Below, one piece after another: positions 17,441-26,101 of a stretch of 64,000 nucleotides of DNA. Source of the stretch: Micromonospora sp. M71_S20 (lineage in GTDB: Bacteria; Actinomycetota; Actinomycetes; Mycobacteriales; Micromonosporaceae); NCBI RefSeq assembly GCF_003664255.1, contig NZ_RCCV01000001.1, positions 2,604,001-2,668,000 of the forward strand, given 5' to 3'. The translations under genes were made by a program, and so were the position numbers. The stretch's first letter is position 1. Each line of letters starts with the position of its first letter. A model generated the notes under the pieces. That model worked only from the letters and a program-made list of their open reading frames with translations. It searched no databases and was not told the origin of the DNA.

Positions 17441-18604
17441 TCAGTCCACCACCGTGCCGGCGGCCACCACCGCCCGCAGGGCGCTCACGTCGATCGAGCC
17501 GGTGGGGACGTCCCGCTCGACGGGGAAGTACATGCGCTGCACGGCGGCGACGACGGCCTCCACCACCCTGTCCCGGAACCGGGGGTCGACCAGTCGGGCC
17601 CGGTCGGCGGGAGAGGTGAGGTAACCGACCTCGACGCGTACGGCCGGCATCCGGGTGAGCCGGAGCAGGTCCCACGCCTTCGCGTGCGTGCGGCAGTCGC
17701 GCAGCCCGGTGCGGGCGACGATCTCCCGCTGCACCAGCCCGGCCAGCCGCTCCCCGGTCGCCGAGGTCACCCCGTTGTCGGTGCCGTAGTGGTAGGTCGC
17801 CACCCCCTCGGCCTCCGGGTTGACGTGCTCGTCGACGTGCAGCGAGATGAACACGTCGGCGCCGAGCGAGTTGGCCAGCTCCGCCCGCCCGACGTCGGGC
17901 AGGCAGTCCTCGGGGGACGGCCCGCGGGTGAGCTGCACCCGGACGCCGGCGGCGGCGAGCCTGCCCTCCAACCGGCTGGCCAGGTCGTGCACGAGATCCG
18001 CCTCGGTCCACCGCAGCGACCCGTCCGGCACCACCACGCCCGGGTCGGTGCCCCCGTGCCCGGGATCGATGACGACGGTCCGGCCCACCAGCGTCGGGCC
18101 GGACTGCCGGATGGCGTCGGACTCGCGCAGCCACTGCGGTCGGCCGCCGACGACCTTGCGGCCGAGCCGGCGCAGCGCGTTCATGGTGTGCGGACCGCAC
18201 GAGCCGTCGGGCGTGAGCCCGACCTCGCGCTGGAACTGGGCGACCGCCCGCGAGGTCCGTACGCCGTAGATGGCGTCCGCGCGCCCGACGTCGTACCCCA
18301 TCTCCAGCAGCCGCTCCTGGAGCGAGCGGACGTCCTCACCGGTGAGCGGCTCCGGCACGGCGTGGTAGAGCGTGCGGGCGCCGAGCCGCCAGCGTGCGGC
18401 GTCCAGGGCCCGCCAGGTCTCCGCACCGACCCGGCCGTCCACGCTGAGCCCACGCGACTGCTGGAAGGCCCGCACGGCCCGTTCGGTGTGCGTGTCGAAC
18501 TCGTCGGCGCCGGGGGCCGTCGGGGCGAGCAGGTCGAGGCCGGTCAGCACCGTACGGATCTCGGTGACGGCGGGTCCACGGTCACCGGGTCGGATCGGAC
18601 GCAC
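17441..18604 (-). CDS. cwlM: N-acetylmuramoyl-L-alanine amidase-like protein (CwlM homologue)
   Basis: A 387-residue protein with two peptidoglycan-binding domains (AVTEIRTVLTGLDLL through TWRALDAARW, then VRSLQERLLEMGYDVGRADAIYG through MNALRRL) followed by an amidase-3 domain. The zinc ligands appear present: His in DPGHGGTDPG, Glu in WTEADL, His in SLHVDEH. The catalytic Glu is in VEVGYLTS. It has no signal peptide, as in mycobacterial CwlM, a cytoplasmic protein that activates MurA and binds MurJ/FhaA when phosphorylated; that role here is inferred from synteny. The GTG at 18604 follows GAGGGGG; GTG 18622 is the alternative. Confidence 0.88.
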   Translation of the reverse strand: MRPIRPGDRGPAVTEIRTVLTGLDLLAPTAPGADEFDTHTERAVRAFQQSRGLSVDGRVGAETWRALDAARWRLGARTLYHAVPEPLTGEDVRSLQERLLEMGYDVGRADAIYGVRTSRAVAQFQREVGLTPDGSCGPHTMNALRRLGRKVVGGRPQWLRESDAIRQSGPTLVGRTVVIDPGHGGTDPGVVVPDGSLRWTEADLVHDLASRLEGRLAAAGVRVQLTRGPSPEDCLPDVGRAELANSLGADVFISLHVDEHVNPEAEGVATYHYGTDNGVTSATGERLAGLVQREIVARTGLRDCRTHAKAWDLLRLTRMPAVRVEVGYLTSPADRARLVDPRFRDRVVEAVVAAVQRMYFPVERDVPTGSIDVSALRAVVAAGTVVD

Positions 18605-18693
18605 GCACGACCCCCTCTGCACGGACGGTTGCTGGCCGGGCGGCCCCGGCTTGAGGTTATGCGCTCCGGGGGCTCCGGGTGCCCCACGTCGGG

Positions 18694-18743
18694 AAAAACG
18701 CGTCGACCCCGTGCCCGGCGGACCGGGTACGGGGTCGACGCGT
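18694..18743 (-). terminator. Intrinsic terminator of trxB-trxA
   Basis: A 15-bp perfect stem (18698-18712 with 18729-18743), extended inward by six more pairs, lies 12 bp after the trxA stop. On the minus strand it is followed by TTTTT (18694-18698). It is a textbook terminator and separates trxA from cwlM. Confidence 0.92.
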
Positions 18744-18754
18744 GTCCGTGCTGC

Positions 18755-19078
18755 TCAGAGCGCCGATTCGATGAGCTTGACGAGCTCGCCCTTCGGCTTC
18801 GCGCCGGCGATCGACTGCACCGGCTCGCCGTTCTTGAAGACGGTGAGGGTGGGGACCGACATCACCCGGTAGGTGCGGGCGGTCTCCGGGTTCTCGTCGA
18901 TGTTGAGCTTGACGATGGTGACCTGATCGCCCATCTCGCCGGCGATCTCCTCCAGCAGCGGCGACACCTTGCGGCACGGGCCGCACCACTCGGCCCAGAA
19001 GTCCACCAGAACCGGCTTGTCGGACTTCAGCACGTCGGCGGCGAAACTCGCGTCGGTGACCGACTTCGTTGCTCCCAC
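18755..19078 (-). CDS. trxA: Thioredoxin
   Basis: A 107-residue thioredoxin with the active-site motif WCGPC (near residue 31) and the cis-proline segment VMSVPTLTVFKNGE (near 71). It reduces protein disulfides with electrons from TrxB. The start is a GTG (VGATKSVTDASF) with GGAGGAGGG upstream. It is the last gene of a trxB-trxA operon: trxB ends 32 bp upstream and a strong terminator follows. Confidence 0.96.
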   Translation of the reverse strand: MGATKSVTDASFAADVLKSDKPVLVDFWAEWCGPCRKVSPLLEEIAGEMGDQVTIVKLNIDENPETARTYRVMSVPTLTVFKNGEPVQSIAGAKPKGELVKLIESAL

Positions 19079-19110
19079 TATGACCCTCCTCCGGGATGTG
19101 TTTCGGTTGT

Positions 19111-20064
19111 TCAGCCCTGCAGCGTGGCGATGAAGCGCTCGGCGTCCAGCGCGGCGGCACAGCCCGTGCCGGCGGCGGTGATCGCCTGCCGGTACGTGTG
19201 GTCCACCAGGTCGCCGGCGGCGAAGACGCCGGGCACGCTGGTCCGGGTGCTGGGCGCCTGGACCTTCACGTAGCCCTCGTCGTCGAGTTCCACCTGCCCC
19301 CGGAAGAGCTCGCTGCGCGGGTCGTGACCGATGGCCACGAAGACGCCGGTGACGTCGAGGACCTTGGACTCGCCGGTGTGCGTGTTGCGCACCCGCACCC
19401 CGCAGACCTTGCCGTCGTCGCCGAGGATCTCCTCGACCACGGTGTTCCACTCCACCTTGATCTTGTCGTTGCTCAGTGCCCGCTCGGCCATGATCTTGCT
19501 GGCCCGGAAGGAGTCCCGGCGGTGGATGATGGTGACCGAGTCGGCGAACCGGGTGAGGAAGCTGGCCTCCTCCATCGCCGAGTCACCGCCGCCCACCACC
19601 ACGATGTGCTGGTTGCGGAAGAAGAAGCCGTCACAGGTCGCGCAGGACGAGACGCCGTGGCCCAGGTACTCCTGCTCGCCGGGCACGCCGAGCGGACGCC
19701 ATGCGGAGCCGGTGGTGAGGATGACCGCCCTGGCCCGGTACGCGGTCTGGCCCACCCAGACGGTGCTGACGGCGTCGGAACCCAGGCTGCCGGTGTCCTT
19801 CAGCTCGACCCGCGTCACGTCGTCGGTGAGGAACTCCGCGCCGAACCGCTCGGCCTGCTTGCGCATGTTGTCCATCAGCTCGGGGCCGAGAATGCCGTCG
19901 GCGAAACCGGGGAAGTTCTCCACCTCGGTCGTCGTCATCAGCGCACCGCCGGACTGCACGCCCTCGATGATGAGCGGCTTGAGGTTGGCGCGCGCCGCGT
20001 AGACCGCCGCCGTGTAACCGGCCGGCCCGGAGCCGATGATGATCAGGTTGCGGACCTCGTCCAC
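19111..20064 (-). CDS. trxB: Thioredoxin-disulfide reductase
   Basis: A 317-residue FAD- and NADPH-dependent thioredoxin reductase. [15 protein letters not shown] (near residue 11) binds FAD, the redox-active pair is SCATCDG (near 139), and [10 protein letters not shown] (near 158) with HRRDSFRAS binds NADPH. The second FAD motif [10 protein letters not shown] lies near 285. The start is the GTG at 20062-20064 ([10 protein letters not shown]), preceded by GGGAG; the frame is open 43 codons upstream without coding character. A sigma-R-type promoter at 20155-20181 suggests induction by thiol-oxidising stress. Confidence 0.96.
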   Translation of the reverse strand: MDEVRNLIIIGSGPAGYTAAVYAARANLKPLIIEGVQSGGALMTTTEVENFPGFADGILGPELMDNMRKQAERFGAEFLTDDVTRVELKDTGSLGSDAVSTVWVGQTAYRARAVILTTGSAWRPLGVPGEQEYLGHGVSSCATCDGFFFRNQHIVVVGGGDSAMEEASFLTRFADSVTIIHRRDSFRASKIMAERALSNDKIKVEWNTVVEEILGDDGKVCGVRVRNTHTGESKVLDVTGVFVAIGHDPRSELFRGQVELDDEGYVKVQAPSTRTSVPGVFAAGDLVDHTYRQAITAAGTGCAAALDAERFIATLQG

Positions 20065-20154
20065 TGCCGTCTCCCGATTGTGTTGTTCGCCATCGGCGCG
20101 CACCGATGCCGATCCGATGCCGACGCCCCTCGGTGCCGGCACTTCGATGTGCAG

Positions 20155-20181
20155 AACGTCATCGTACGAACCGGGGATTCC
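20155..20181 (-). promoter_or_regulatory. Sigma-R/SigH-type promoter of trxB-trxA
   Basis: Read on the minus strand, GGGAAT (the -35 core GGAAT is 20177-20181) is followed by 19 bases and GTT (20155-20157). This matches the sigma-R consensus GGAAT-N18/19-GTT of Streptomyces, which drives trxBA there. It lies about 90 bases upstream of the trxB start codon. Confidence 0.75.
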
Positions 20182-20241
20182 CGAGCCGGTCATCCGGTGG
20201 GTCAGGTCACGTGGACGGTCAAACGCCCGGTGACCGCGAAT

Positions 20242-21318
20242 TCACCCTACCCGCGTGCGGTAACGGCTGTCCGAGCCGGACCCGGGCACACCGCATTCCG
20301 GCCCGCTCGCCCAGGCCCAGTGCGCGCCCGTGGCGTCGGTGAAGCGCACGATCAGCGCCGGACGGCCCTGGAACCGGGCGTAGTCGACCACCTCGACCAC
20401 CAGCGGGCCCCGGCCGTGCTCGGCCTTGATCTCGCCGATGCAGGCGCCGAGTGCGGCGGGGTCGGTGAGCCGGTCCAGCCCGGTGACGGAGCCGGGCAGC
20501 CGCCCGCCCTCCGCCTGGACGCCGGACTGCTCCACGGACGGACCGCCGGTGAACGGTCGTGACTTCGGCGACGGCGGAACGGCGGTCAGGGACTCCGGCG
20601 TGTAGTCCGTCCCGCTGCGCACCGACGGCTCGCCGGAGATCCGGAACGGCGTGGCGGCGGGGTCGGCGTCCTCACGGGGCACGGCCCCGGGCAACGCCGA
20701 GTCCGCGGCTCCGCCCGTCTGCTGGTCCCCGGTGAGCTGGCTGACGCCGAGGCCGACCGCCGCGATCGACACGGCGGCCAGCGCGACCGGCCCGGCCAGC
20801 CGGGTCCAGCGGCGCCGCCGTCGGCCCGGCCCGGTGGCCCCGCCGCGGCCCGGCTCCGATCGGGGTACGCCGGCAGGACGTCTCCCGGACCCGCCGAGCG
20901 GCTGTGTCGGCACCGCCCCGATGCCCGTCCTGACCGCCGGCTGTCCCTCGGGCCGCTCCTCGGCGGACGCCGCGTCGTCCTCCGCCCCACGGCCGCCCGG
21001 CTCGGACCGGCCCGGCTCGGACGGGTCCAAAGCGGCGGAATCCACGGTGCCGGGGTCGGACGCGGTGGCGTGGGCCAGGGCGGCGACGATCCGGTCGGCG
21101 ACGTCGGCCGGCATCTCGGGCGCGGACGCGCCCCAGGCGGCCAGGTCCGCGCGGACGTCCGCCACGGCCGGGGCCAGCAGCGCGTGCGCCTGCGCCCAGT
21201 CGGCGTCCTCGTCGACCAGTCGGGCGACGAGATTCTCATCCGGGGTGCCGTCCAGCGCCCCGCCGAGGTAGTCGGCGAGCAGGTCGTGGTCGACCTCCCT
21301 GTACCCCCCGCCAGTCAC
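20242..21318 (-). CDS. Putative membrane anti-sigma factor paired with SigM-like sigma
   Basis: A 358-residue protein. The first 100 residues (VTGGGYREVDHDLLADYLGGALDG) resemble a cytoplasmic anti-sigma start, followed by a Pro/Gly/Arg-rich linker. One membrane span, RLAGPVALAAVSIAAVGLGVSQL, lies near residues 168-190, and an extracytoplasmic domain of about 160 residues ends the protein. It has no HxxxCxxC zinc motif. Its start overlaps the sigma factor stop by four bases (GTGA) with an AGGAGG ribosome binding site, so the two are coupled. The M. tuberculosis gene in this slot is the SigM anti-sigma factor. I assign the role from context and architecture, not from clear sequence identity. 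Confidence 0.7.
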   Translation of the reverse strand: MTGGGYREVDHDLLADYLGGALDGTPDENLVARLVDEDADWAQAHALLAPAVADVRADLAAWGASAPEMPADVADRIVAALAHATASDPGTVDSAALDPSEPGRSEPGGRGAEDDAASAEERPEGQPAVRTGIGAVPTQPLGGSGRRPAGVPRSEPGRGGATGPGRRRRRWTRLAGPVALAAVSIAAVGLGVSQLTGDQQTGGAADSALPGAVPREDADPAATPFRISGEPSVRSGTDYTPESLTAVPPSPKSRPFTGGPSVEQSGVQAEGGRLPGSVTGLDRLTDPAALGACIGEIKAEHGRGPLVVEVVDYARFQGRPALIVRFTDATGAHWAWASGPECGVPGSGSDSRYRTRVG

Positions 21319-22106
21319 GCGTCCTCCTGGTGGAGATCCCGCCGGGACCGTCCCGACCCCGATCGGACGCCCTCGGGCGACCGCGGGTTCCCTCGGGTGA
21401 CGGCCGGCACGTTCGGATCCGTCGTCGGGGCCGGCTCCGCCCGCTGCGGGGTGGACCGCGGCTCCGTCTGCTGCGTCGTGGGCCGGGGGCGCAGGTGCCC
21501 GAGCTGCGTCGCCAGGCGGGCCCGGCCCCGGGCGCACCGGCTCTTGACCGTCCCCTCGGCCACGTTGAGGATCCGGGCCACCTCGGCGACGGGGTAGCCC
21601 TGCACGTCGACCAGGATCAGCGCCGCGCGCTGCTCGGGCGGCAGCTCGGCGAGCGCCTGCCGGACCACGAGCGCCGTGTCGTGGTCCTGGACGGGTGCCG
21701 CCGGCTCGACGCCACCGGTGCCGGACTCGGTGTCCCGGACCCCGTCCGGCAGCGGCACCGTCGGGTGCGCCTGGCGGCGGCGGATCCGGTCCAGGCACGC
21801 GTTCACCACGATCCGGTGCAGCCAGGTGGTGACCGCCGAGTCGCCCCGGAACCGGCCGGCGGCGCGGTGGGCGGACAGCAGGGCGTCCTGGAGGGCGTCG
21901 GCGGCCTCCTCGCGGTCGCCGAGCGTGCGCAGGGCCACCGCCCAGAGCCGGTCCCGGTGGCGGTGGAAGAGCTCGGCGAAGGCGTGCGGATCGCCGGCCA
22001 CGTGGGCGTGCAGGAGGTCGAGGTCCGCCGTCCCGGGTGGCGGCGCCGACGACGAGACCGGCGGACCCGCTGGTCCACCGGTCACCCGTTCCCCGCGTGC
22101 GCCCAT
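21315..22106 (-). CDS. sigM: ECF RNA polymerase sigma factor (SigM-like)
   Basis: A 263-residue extracytoplasmic-function sigma factor. Region 2 spans DPHAFAELFHRHRDRLWAVALRTLGDREEAADALQDALLSAHRA (near residues 35-80) and TTWLHRIVVNACLDRIRRR. Region 4 is LPPEQRAALILVDVQGYPVAEVARILNVAEGTVKSRCARGRARL (near 160-205). About 50 Pro/Thr/Arg-rich residues follow, beyond the usual end. The start is uncertain: GTG 22112, GTG 22109 and ATG 22106 lie in a row, and I use the ATG. It is coupled to the putative anti-sigma gene. Homologues in this position respond to envelope or thiol stress. Confidence 0.88.
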   Translation of the reverse strand: MGARGERVTGGPAGPPVSSSAPPPGTADLDLLHAHVAGDPHAFAELFHRHRDRLWAVALRTLGDREEAADALQDALLSAHRAAGRFRGDSAVTTWLHRIVVNACLDRIRRRQAHPTVPLPDGVRDTESGTGGVEPAAPVQDHDTALVVRQALAELPPEQRAALILVDVQGYPVAEVARILNVAEGTVKSRCARGRARLATQLGHLRPRPTTQQTEPRSTPQRAEPAPTTDPNVPAVTRGNPRSPEGVRSGSGRSRRDLHQEDA

Positions 22107-22149
22107 CACCACGTCCGGCGGATGCGGTGCCCGGAGCGCGGTGGCCGCC

Positions 22150-23754
22150 TCACGATCCCTGGACCGTGATCTCCTGGACGCCGAGCTTGAAGCCGCCGTC
22201 GCTCGAAGGCAGCTCGGTGATCCAGAACAGCAGGTAGCGGTACTTCACGTCGGCGTTGAAGCCGTTGAAGGTCATCTTGGTGCCTTCGTGCTCCTCGAAC
22301 GGCTGGCCGATCGCCGTCTTCTTGTAGTCCGCGAAGAGTTGGGCGTCGCCGGAGGACGACGACGGCCGGTCGGTGGTGCCGGCGTAGAGCTGGGCGGAGG
22401 CGCCCCGGGCGGAGAGGAGGACCTGCACGGACTTGACCGTGTGCTCGCCGCCGAGGTCGATCCACACGCCCATGCCCTGCTTGAGGTTGCCGAAGTTGGC
22501 GCGCCCCCGGTAGGTCTGGGTCTCCCAGCCCTCGTCCTCGTTGCCGTCGAACACCTTGTCGGCGTTCCTGACCTCGGTCCGGTCGCCCTCCGGGTCGATG
22601 ATCCGGGCGTTGCTGATCTTCAGCGGCCCGGCAGTGGCGGCGGCCGGGGTGGCGTCGCCGGCGGGCGCGTTCGACGAGGGCGCGGCGACCGGGTTGGGCT
22701 GTGGGCCGTCGTCACCGCCGCCCAAAGCGGTGATGCCGATCAGCAGACCGACCAGGGCGACGGCGAGCAGGCCGGCGATGCCGATCGCGACCTTGCGTCC
22801 GCCGGCGGCGGCGAGTGGCGACGGCTCCTCGCCCGTGTCGGCCGAGAAGCGCAGCGGGCCGCCGTTGTCGAGGAACTGCTCGTCGGCCGGCACGTCCAGC
22901 CGGGCCAGCTCGGCCGCGAGCACGTCCGACGAGGGCGGCTCGATCTCGGCGTCGAGCAGGTCCATGGTGAGGTCGTCGAGGTACGCGGGCACGCCCGCCC
23001 GCACCTGCCGGGGGGCGGCGAGGGCGCCGCCCGCGTCGCGTACGGCGTCGGGGATGGCGGCCCGGCCGTGGCCGGCGGTGGCGCCACGCAGCGGGGCCTC
23101 GGCGTGCGGCCAGTGCCCGGTCAGGGCGAAGTAGAGGACCCCGCCGATCGCGCGGACGTCGCTCTGCTGGCTGTCGGCGCCGTCGGTGCGCGCGTCGGCC
23201 AGCACCACCCGGCCGTCGTCACTGACCATCACCGTGCCGGGGTGGACGTTGCCGTGCACCATGCCGGTGGCGTGCACCGCGGCGAGGGCGCTGGCGACCG
23301 CGTTGCCGATGGTGGTGGCGCGCGCCGGGTCCAGCGGTCCGTCGGTGACCAGCTCGCGCAGCGACTGCCCGTCGACCCACTCCCGCACCACGTACGCCCG
23401 CTCGGCCTCGTCGATCGCGTCGTAGACGCCGACCAGGTTGGGGTGGATGACGCGGCTGGCCGCAACGGCGCCCTGGAGCATCTCGGTGGCCGAGTCGCCA
23501 CCGGGGTAGCGCAGCACGACCGCGACGGGGCGGCGCAGGATGACGTCGACCCCGCGCCAGACCAGTCGACCCGCACTGTCGTTGTTGATGTGCTCGACCA
23601 GCTCGTAACGCTCGGCGAGGATCTCACCGGCCGTGGGAGCACCGAAGGTCATGACCTGAGGAGCGCTCTCCTCCGCCTCCTGACCTTCGCCGACCTGGGT
23701 CACCCGTCCTCCCTCGGTGATCGTGTCGATCGATGGACCCGCGCTGCTGGGCAT
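22150..23754 (-). CDS. Membrane pseudokinase of the MurJ (MviN) partner type
   Basis: A 534-residue protein with a Ser/Thr-kinase-like domain (about residues 50-290: GEILAERYELVEHIN onward), a membrane span near 333-355 (VAIGIAGLLAVALVGLLIGI) and an extracytoplasmic discoidin-like domain. Catalytic residues are missing. The VAIK lysine is replaced (VAVVLRYPG), the HRD catalytic motif reads HGNVHPGTV, and DFG reads DAR, so it should not phosphorylate. M. tuberculosis MviN carries such a pseudokinase fused to MurJ, where a phosphothreonine recruits FhaA; here the two are separate genes 461 bp apart. The ATG at 23752-23754 was chosen; a longer open frame upstream looks non-coding. Confidence 0.83.
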   Translation of the reverse strand: MPSSAGPSIDTITEGGRVTQVGEGQEAEESAPQVMTFGAPTAGEILAERYELVEHINNDSAGRLVWRGVDVILRRPVAVVLRYPGGDSATEMLQGAVAASRVIHPNLVGVYDAIDEAERAYVVREWVDGQSLRELVTDGPLDPARATTIGNAVASALAAVHATGMVHGNVHPGTVMVSDDGRVVLADARTDGADSQQSDVRAIGGVLYFALTGHWPHAEAPLRGATAGHGRAAIPDAVRDAGGALAAPRQVRAGVPAYLDDLTMDLLDAEIEPPSSDVLAAELARLDVPADEQFLDNGGPLRFSADTGEEPSPLAAAGGRKVAIGIAGLLAVALVGLLIGITALGGGDDGPQPNPVAAPSSNAPAGDATPAAATAGPLKISNARIIDPEGDRTEVRNADKVFDGNEDEGWETQTYRGRANFGNLKQGMGVWIDLGGEHTVKSVQVLLSARGASAQLYAGTTDRPSSSSGDAQLFADYKKTAIGQPFEEHEGTKMTFNGFNADVKYRYLLFWITELPSSDGGFKLGVQEITVQGS

Positions 23755-24215
23755 GTGGCTTCCCGCTCTGCCTTCGAAGGAACCGGCCGACCGGTGTCGA
23801 CGCGGAGCGCCGGCGCCTGCCGTACCCGTCGAGAGCGACCTTACCCGGGTTGGCCGTCTCCCCGACATGTCATCTTCGCGCCGCTCCCGGGCCGAGCTGC
23901 CGGCAGGCGGCCGACTTGTCCGGTTGCTACCGTTGTCAGCCACGTTGCTGGCACATGTACTGGCCAATCTAGAGGTTGACCGCAAGCACCCACAGAGAGG
24001 GGGCCGGCCAACACGGCGATCGCGCCGACGCTGCCGGGTTCCCCCCGACCGGGCCACCATGCTCAGCCGTACGGCTGGTTATCCACAGGCCTTTTTGGTG
24101 CCTGAGCGGTGAATCGCGGAGTTATCCACAGGCGCATCCCCAGGCTGGTGATCCTCGTTCACAGAGAGTGGAGTCCGCCCGCAGGACGGCCGCCAGCCGG
24201 GCAGTCGGGCATCGG
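23755..24215. other. Gap between murJ and pseudokinase gene, with two DnaA boxes
   Basis: No gene is supported in these 461 bp. Two perfect TTATCCACA boxes lie at 24079-24087 and 24122-24130. The promoter of the pseudokinase gene probably lies here, but no convincing -35/-10 pair was found. Confidence 0.6.
24079..24130 (+). promoter_or_regulatory. Two perfect DnaA boxes upstream of pseudokinase gene
   Basis: TTATCCACA at 24079-24087 and again at 24122-24130, 43 bp apart and in the same orientation. They are about 22 kb from oriC and 325-376 bp upstream of the pseudokinase start. Confidence 0.75.
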
Positions 24216-25967
24216 TCAGCGGCCCAACCGGCGCCGGACCATGCCCACGACCTCGGTGATCTCGCCGATCCGCAGGACCATCGCCAGCCCCAGGTACGTC
24301 CCGCCGATCACCGCCCCACCGACCACGAGCTGGACGACGGCCTCCAGGCGGCTCGGCGTGGCGTCGCCGGGCAGCAGCTTGACCACGATCAGGCCGACCA
24401 CCGCCGCGCCGAGCGCCGCGACCGCGACCCGCGCGCTGGTGCGCATGATCTCGCCGAGGCCGATCCGACCCACCCGGGGACGTAGCAGCCAGGCGGAGGC
24501 GATCGCGGCGGCCAGGTAGGAGACGGCGTTGCCGATCATCATGCCGGCGCCAGCGAAGCTTGCCGAGAAGACCGCGAAGAGCACGATCTGCACCCCGATG
24601 CGCAGCGCCACCACCGGAATGTTGATCAGCGCCGGGGTGCGGGTGTCCGGCAGGGCGTAGAAGGCGAACGTGAAGAGCTGGCTGACCGCGAACGGCACCA
24701 GGGCGAGCGCGGCGGCGAGCAGCACCACCGAGGTGGCGGTGGCGTTGTTCGCGGTGAAGGCGCCGTGTCGGAACAGGGTGAACGCGATCGGGGTGGCGAG
24801 GACGGCGTAGCAGACCGCGATCGGGGCGAGCACCGCGGTGACCGTCCGGGTGCCCCGGGACAGGTCGGCGGCCACGTCCGCGTACCGGCCGTCGGCGGCG
24901 GCCGCGCTCATCCGGGGCATCAGCGCGGTGATGATCGAGACGGCGATGATGCCGTGCGCCGTCATCAGCAGCAGGAACACGTTGTTGTAGATCAGCGGGC
25001 CGGCGGCGTTCTCCCTGCCCGCCCGGTTCAGCAGGTTGAACAGCACGATCAGGCCGATCTGGCTGACCGCGACGTAGCAGAACATCCACGCCCCGAGCCG
25101 GCCCAGCTCGCGCAGGCCGAGCGCCCGGAAGTCGAAGCGGAGCTTCCAGCGGAAGCCGACCTTGCGCAGCGCCGGCAGCAGGCCGGCGGCCTGGATCGCG
25201 ACACCGAGCAGGGTGCCGCCGCCGATCAGCAGGATCCGCCCGGTCGTCATCTCGTCCGGCTTGATGATGTCCGCACCGAAGATCGCGATGTAGAGACCGG
25301 CGGTGGCGATCACCACCAGGTTGTTCAGGATCGGCGCCCACATGGGGGCGGCGAAGTGCCCCCGGGTGTTGAGCACCGCGCTGATCAGCGCGCTGAGTCC
25401 CGAGAAGAAGATCATCGGCAGCATCAGGCGTGCCAGCGCCGTGACCAGCTTCGAATATTCGCCGGCCGACTCACCGCTGCCGTAGAGCATGGTCAACCAC
25501 GATGCCGACAGCACTGCCAACAACGCGGCCACGCCGAGGGCGAGGACCGCCAGGGTGAGTAGTCGCTGGGCGTACGCCTGGCCGCCGTCCGCGTCCGACT
25601 TGCGCCGTCGCACCAGCACCGGAATCAGCACGCTGGTGAGTACGCCGCCGAGCAGGAACTCGTAGACCATTCCGGGCAGGATCTGCGCGGTGGTGTACGC
25701 GTCACCGACCAGCGCGCCGCCGAGCGCCGCCGCGATCACCAGGTTGCGCAGGAAGCCCGTACCGCGGCTGACCAGGCTGCCCATGGCCATCACCGCGCTG
25801 TTGGCCGCGGCGCTGGCCTCGCCCACCTGCTCCTGGGGCGGCGCCGTCGACTCCATGGCCGGCTGGTTGAGCGGCTCGGCGGAGATGAACGTGGCGCCGT
25901 CCGACGGCCGGCCGGGCGCGGCGCCGCCCTGGGCGGCGTTCGCGCTGCGGTAGAGACCGCCGCTCAT
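24216..25967 (-). CDS. murJ: Lipid II flippase MurJ (MviN)
   Basis: A 583-residue polytopic protein of the MOP superfamily that flips lipid II to the outer face of the membrane. About 14 hydrophobic segments follow a 60-residue cytoplasmic front end (MSGGLYRSANAAQGG). The first core motif, SLVSRGTGFLRNLVIAAALG (near residue 83), contains the conserved Ser/Arg of MurJ helix 1, and the proline-containing LPGMVYEFLLGGVLTSVLIP follows. The ATG at 25965-25967 has GGAGG upstream. It diverges from pcnA. With ddl, cwlM and ponA in the same window it completes several consecutive steps of peptidoglycan assembly. Confidence 0.94.
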   Translation of the reverse strand: MSGGLYRSANAAQGGAAPGRPSDGATFISAEPLNQPAMESTAPPQEQVGEASAAANSAVMAMGSLVSRGTGFLRNLVIAAALGGALVGDAYTTAQILPGMVYEFLLGGVLTSVLIPVLVRRRKSDADGGQAYAQRLLTLAVLALGVAALLAVLSASWLTMLYGSGESAGEYSKLVTALARLMLPMIFFSGLSALISAVLNTRGHFAAPMWAPILNNLVVIATAGLYIAIFGADIIKPDEMTTGRILLIGGGTLLGVAIQAAGLLPALRKVGFRWKLRFDFRALGLRELGRLGAWMFCYVAVSQIGLIVLFNLLNRAGRENAAGPLIYNNVFLLLMTAHGIIAVSIITALMPRMSAAAADGRYADVAADLSRGTRTVTAVLAPIAVCYAVLATPIAFTLFRHGAFTANNATATSVVLLAAALALVPFAVSQLFTFAFYALPDTRTPALINIPVVALRIGVQIVLFAVFSASFAGAGMMIGNAVSYLAAAIASAWLLRPRVGRIGLGEIMRTSARVAVAALGAAVVGLIVVKLLPGDATPSRLEAVVQLVVGGAVIGGTYLGLAMVLRIGEITEVVGMVRRRLGR

Positions 25968-26101
25968 CTTGTCGCCTCCAAGGCAGAGAGGTACGTCGGA
26001 GCCGGGGCACGGCCCGCACGTCACAGACGATAGTCAACGGCCACCCGTTACCCGCGCCCGGCGGACCGCATCCCCGCCGGGACCGATAGTCTGGCGCTCC
26101 C

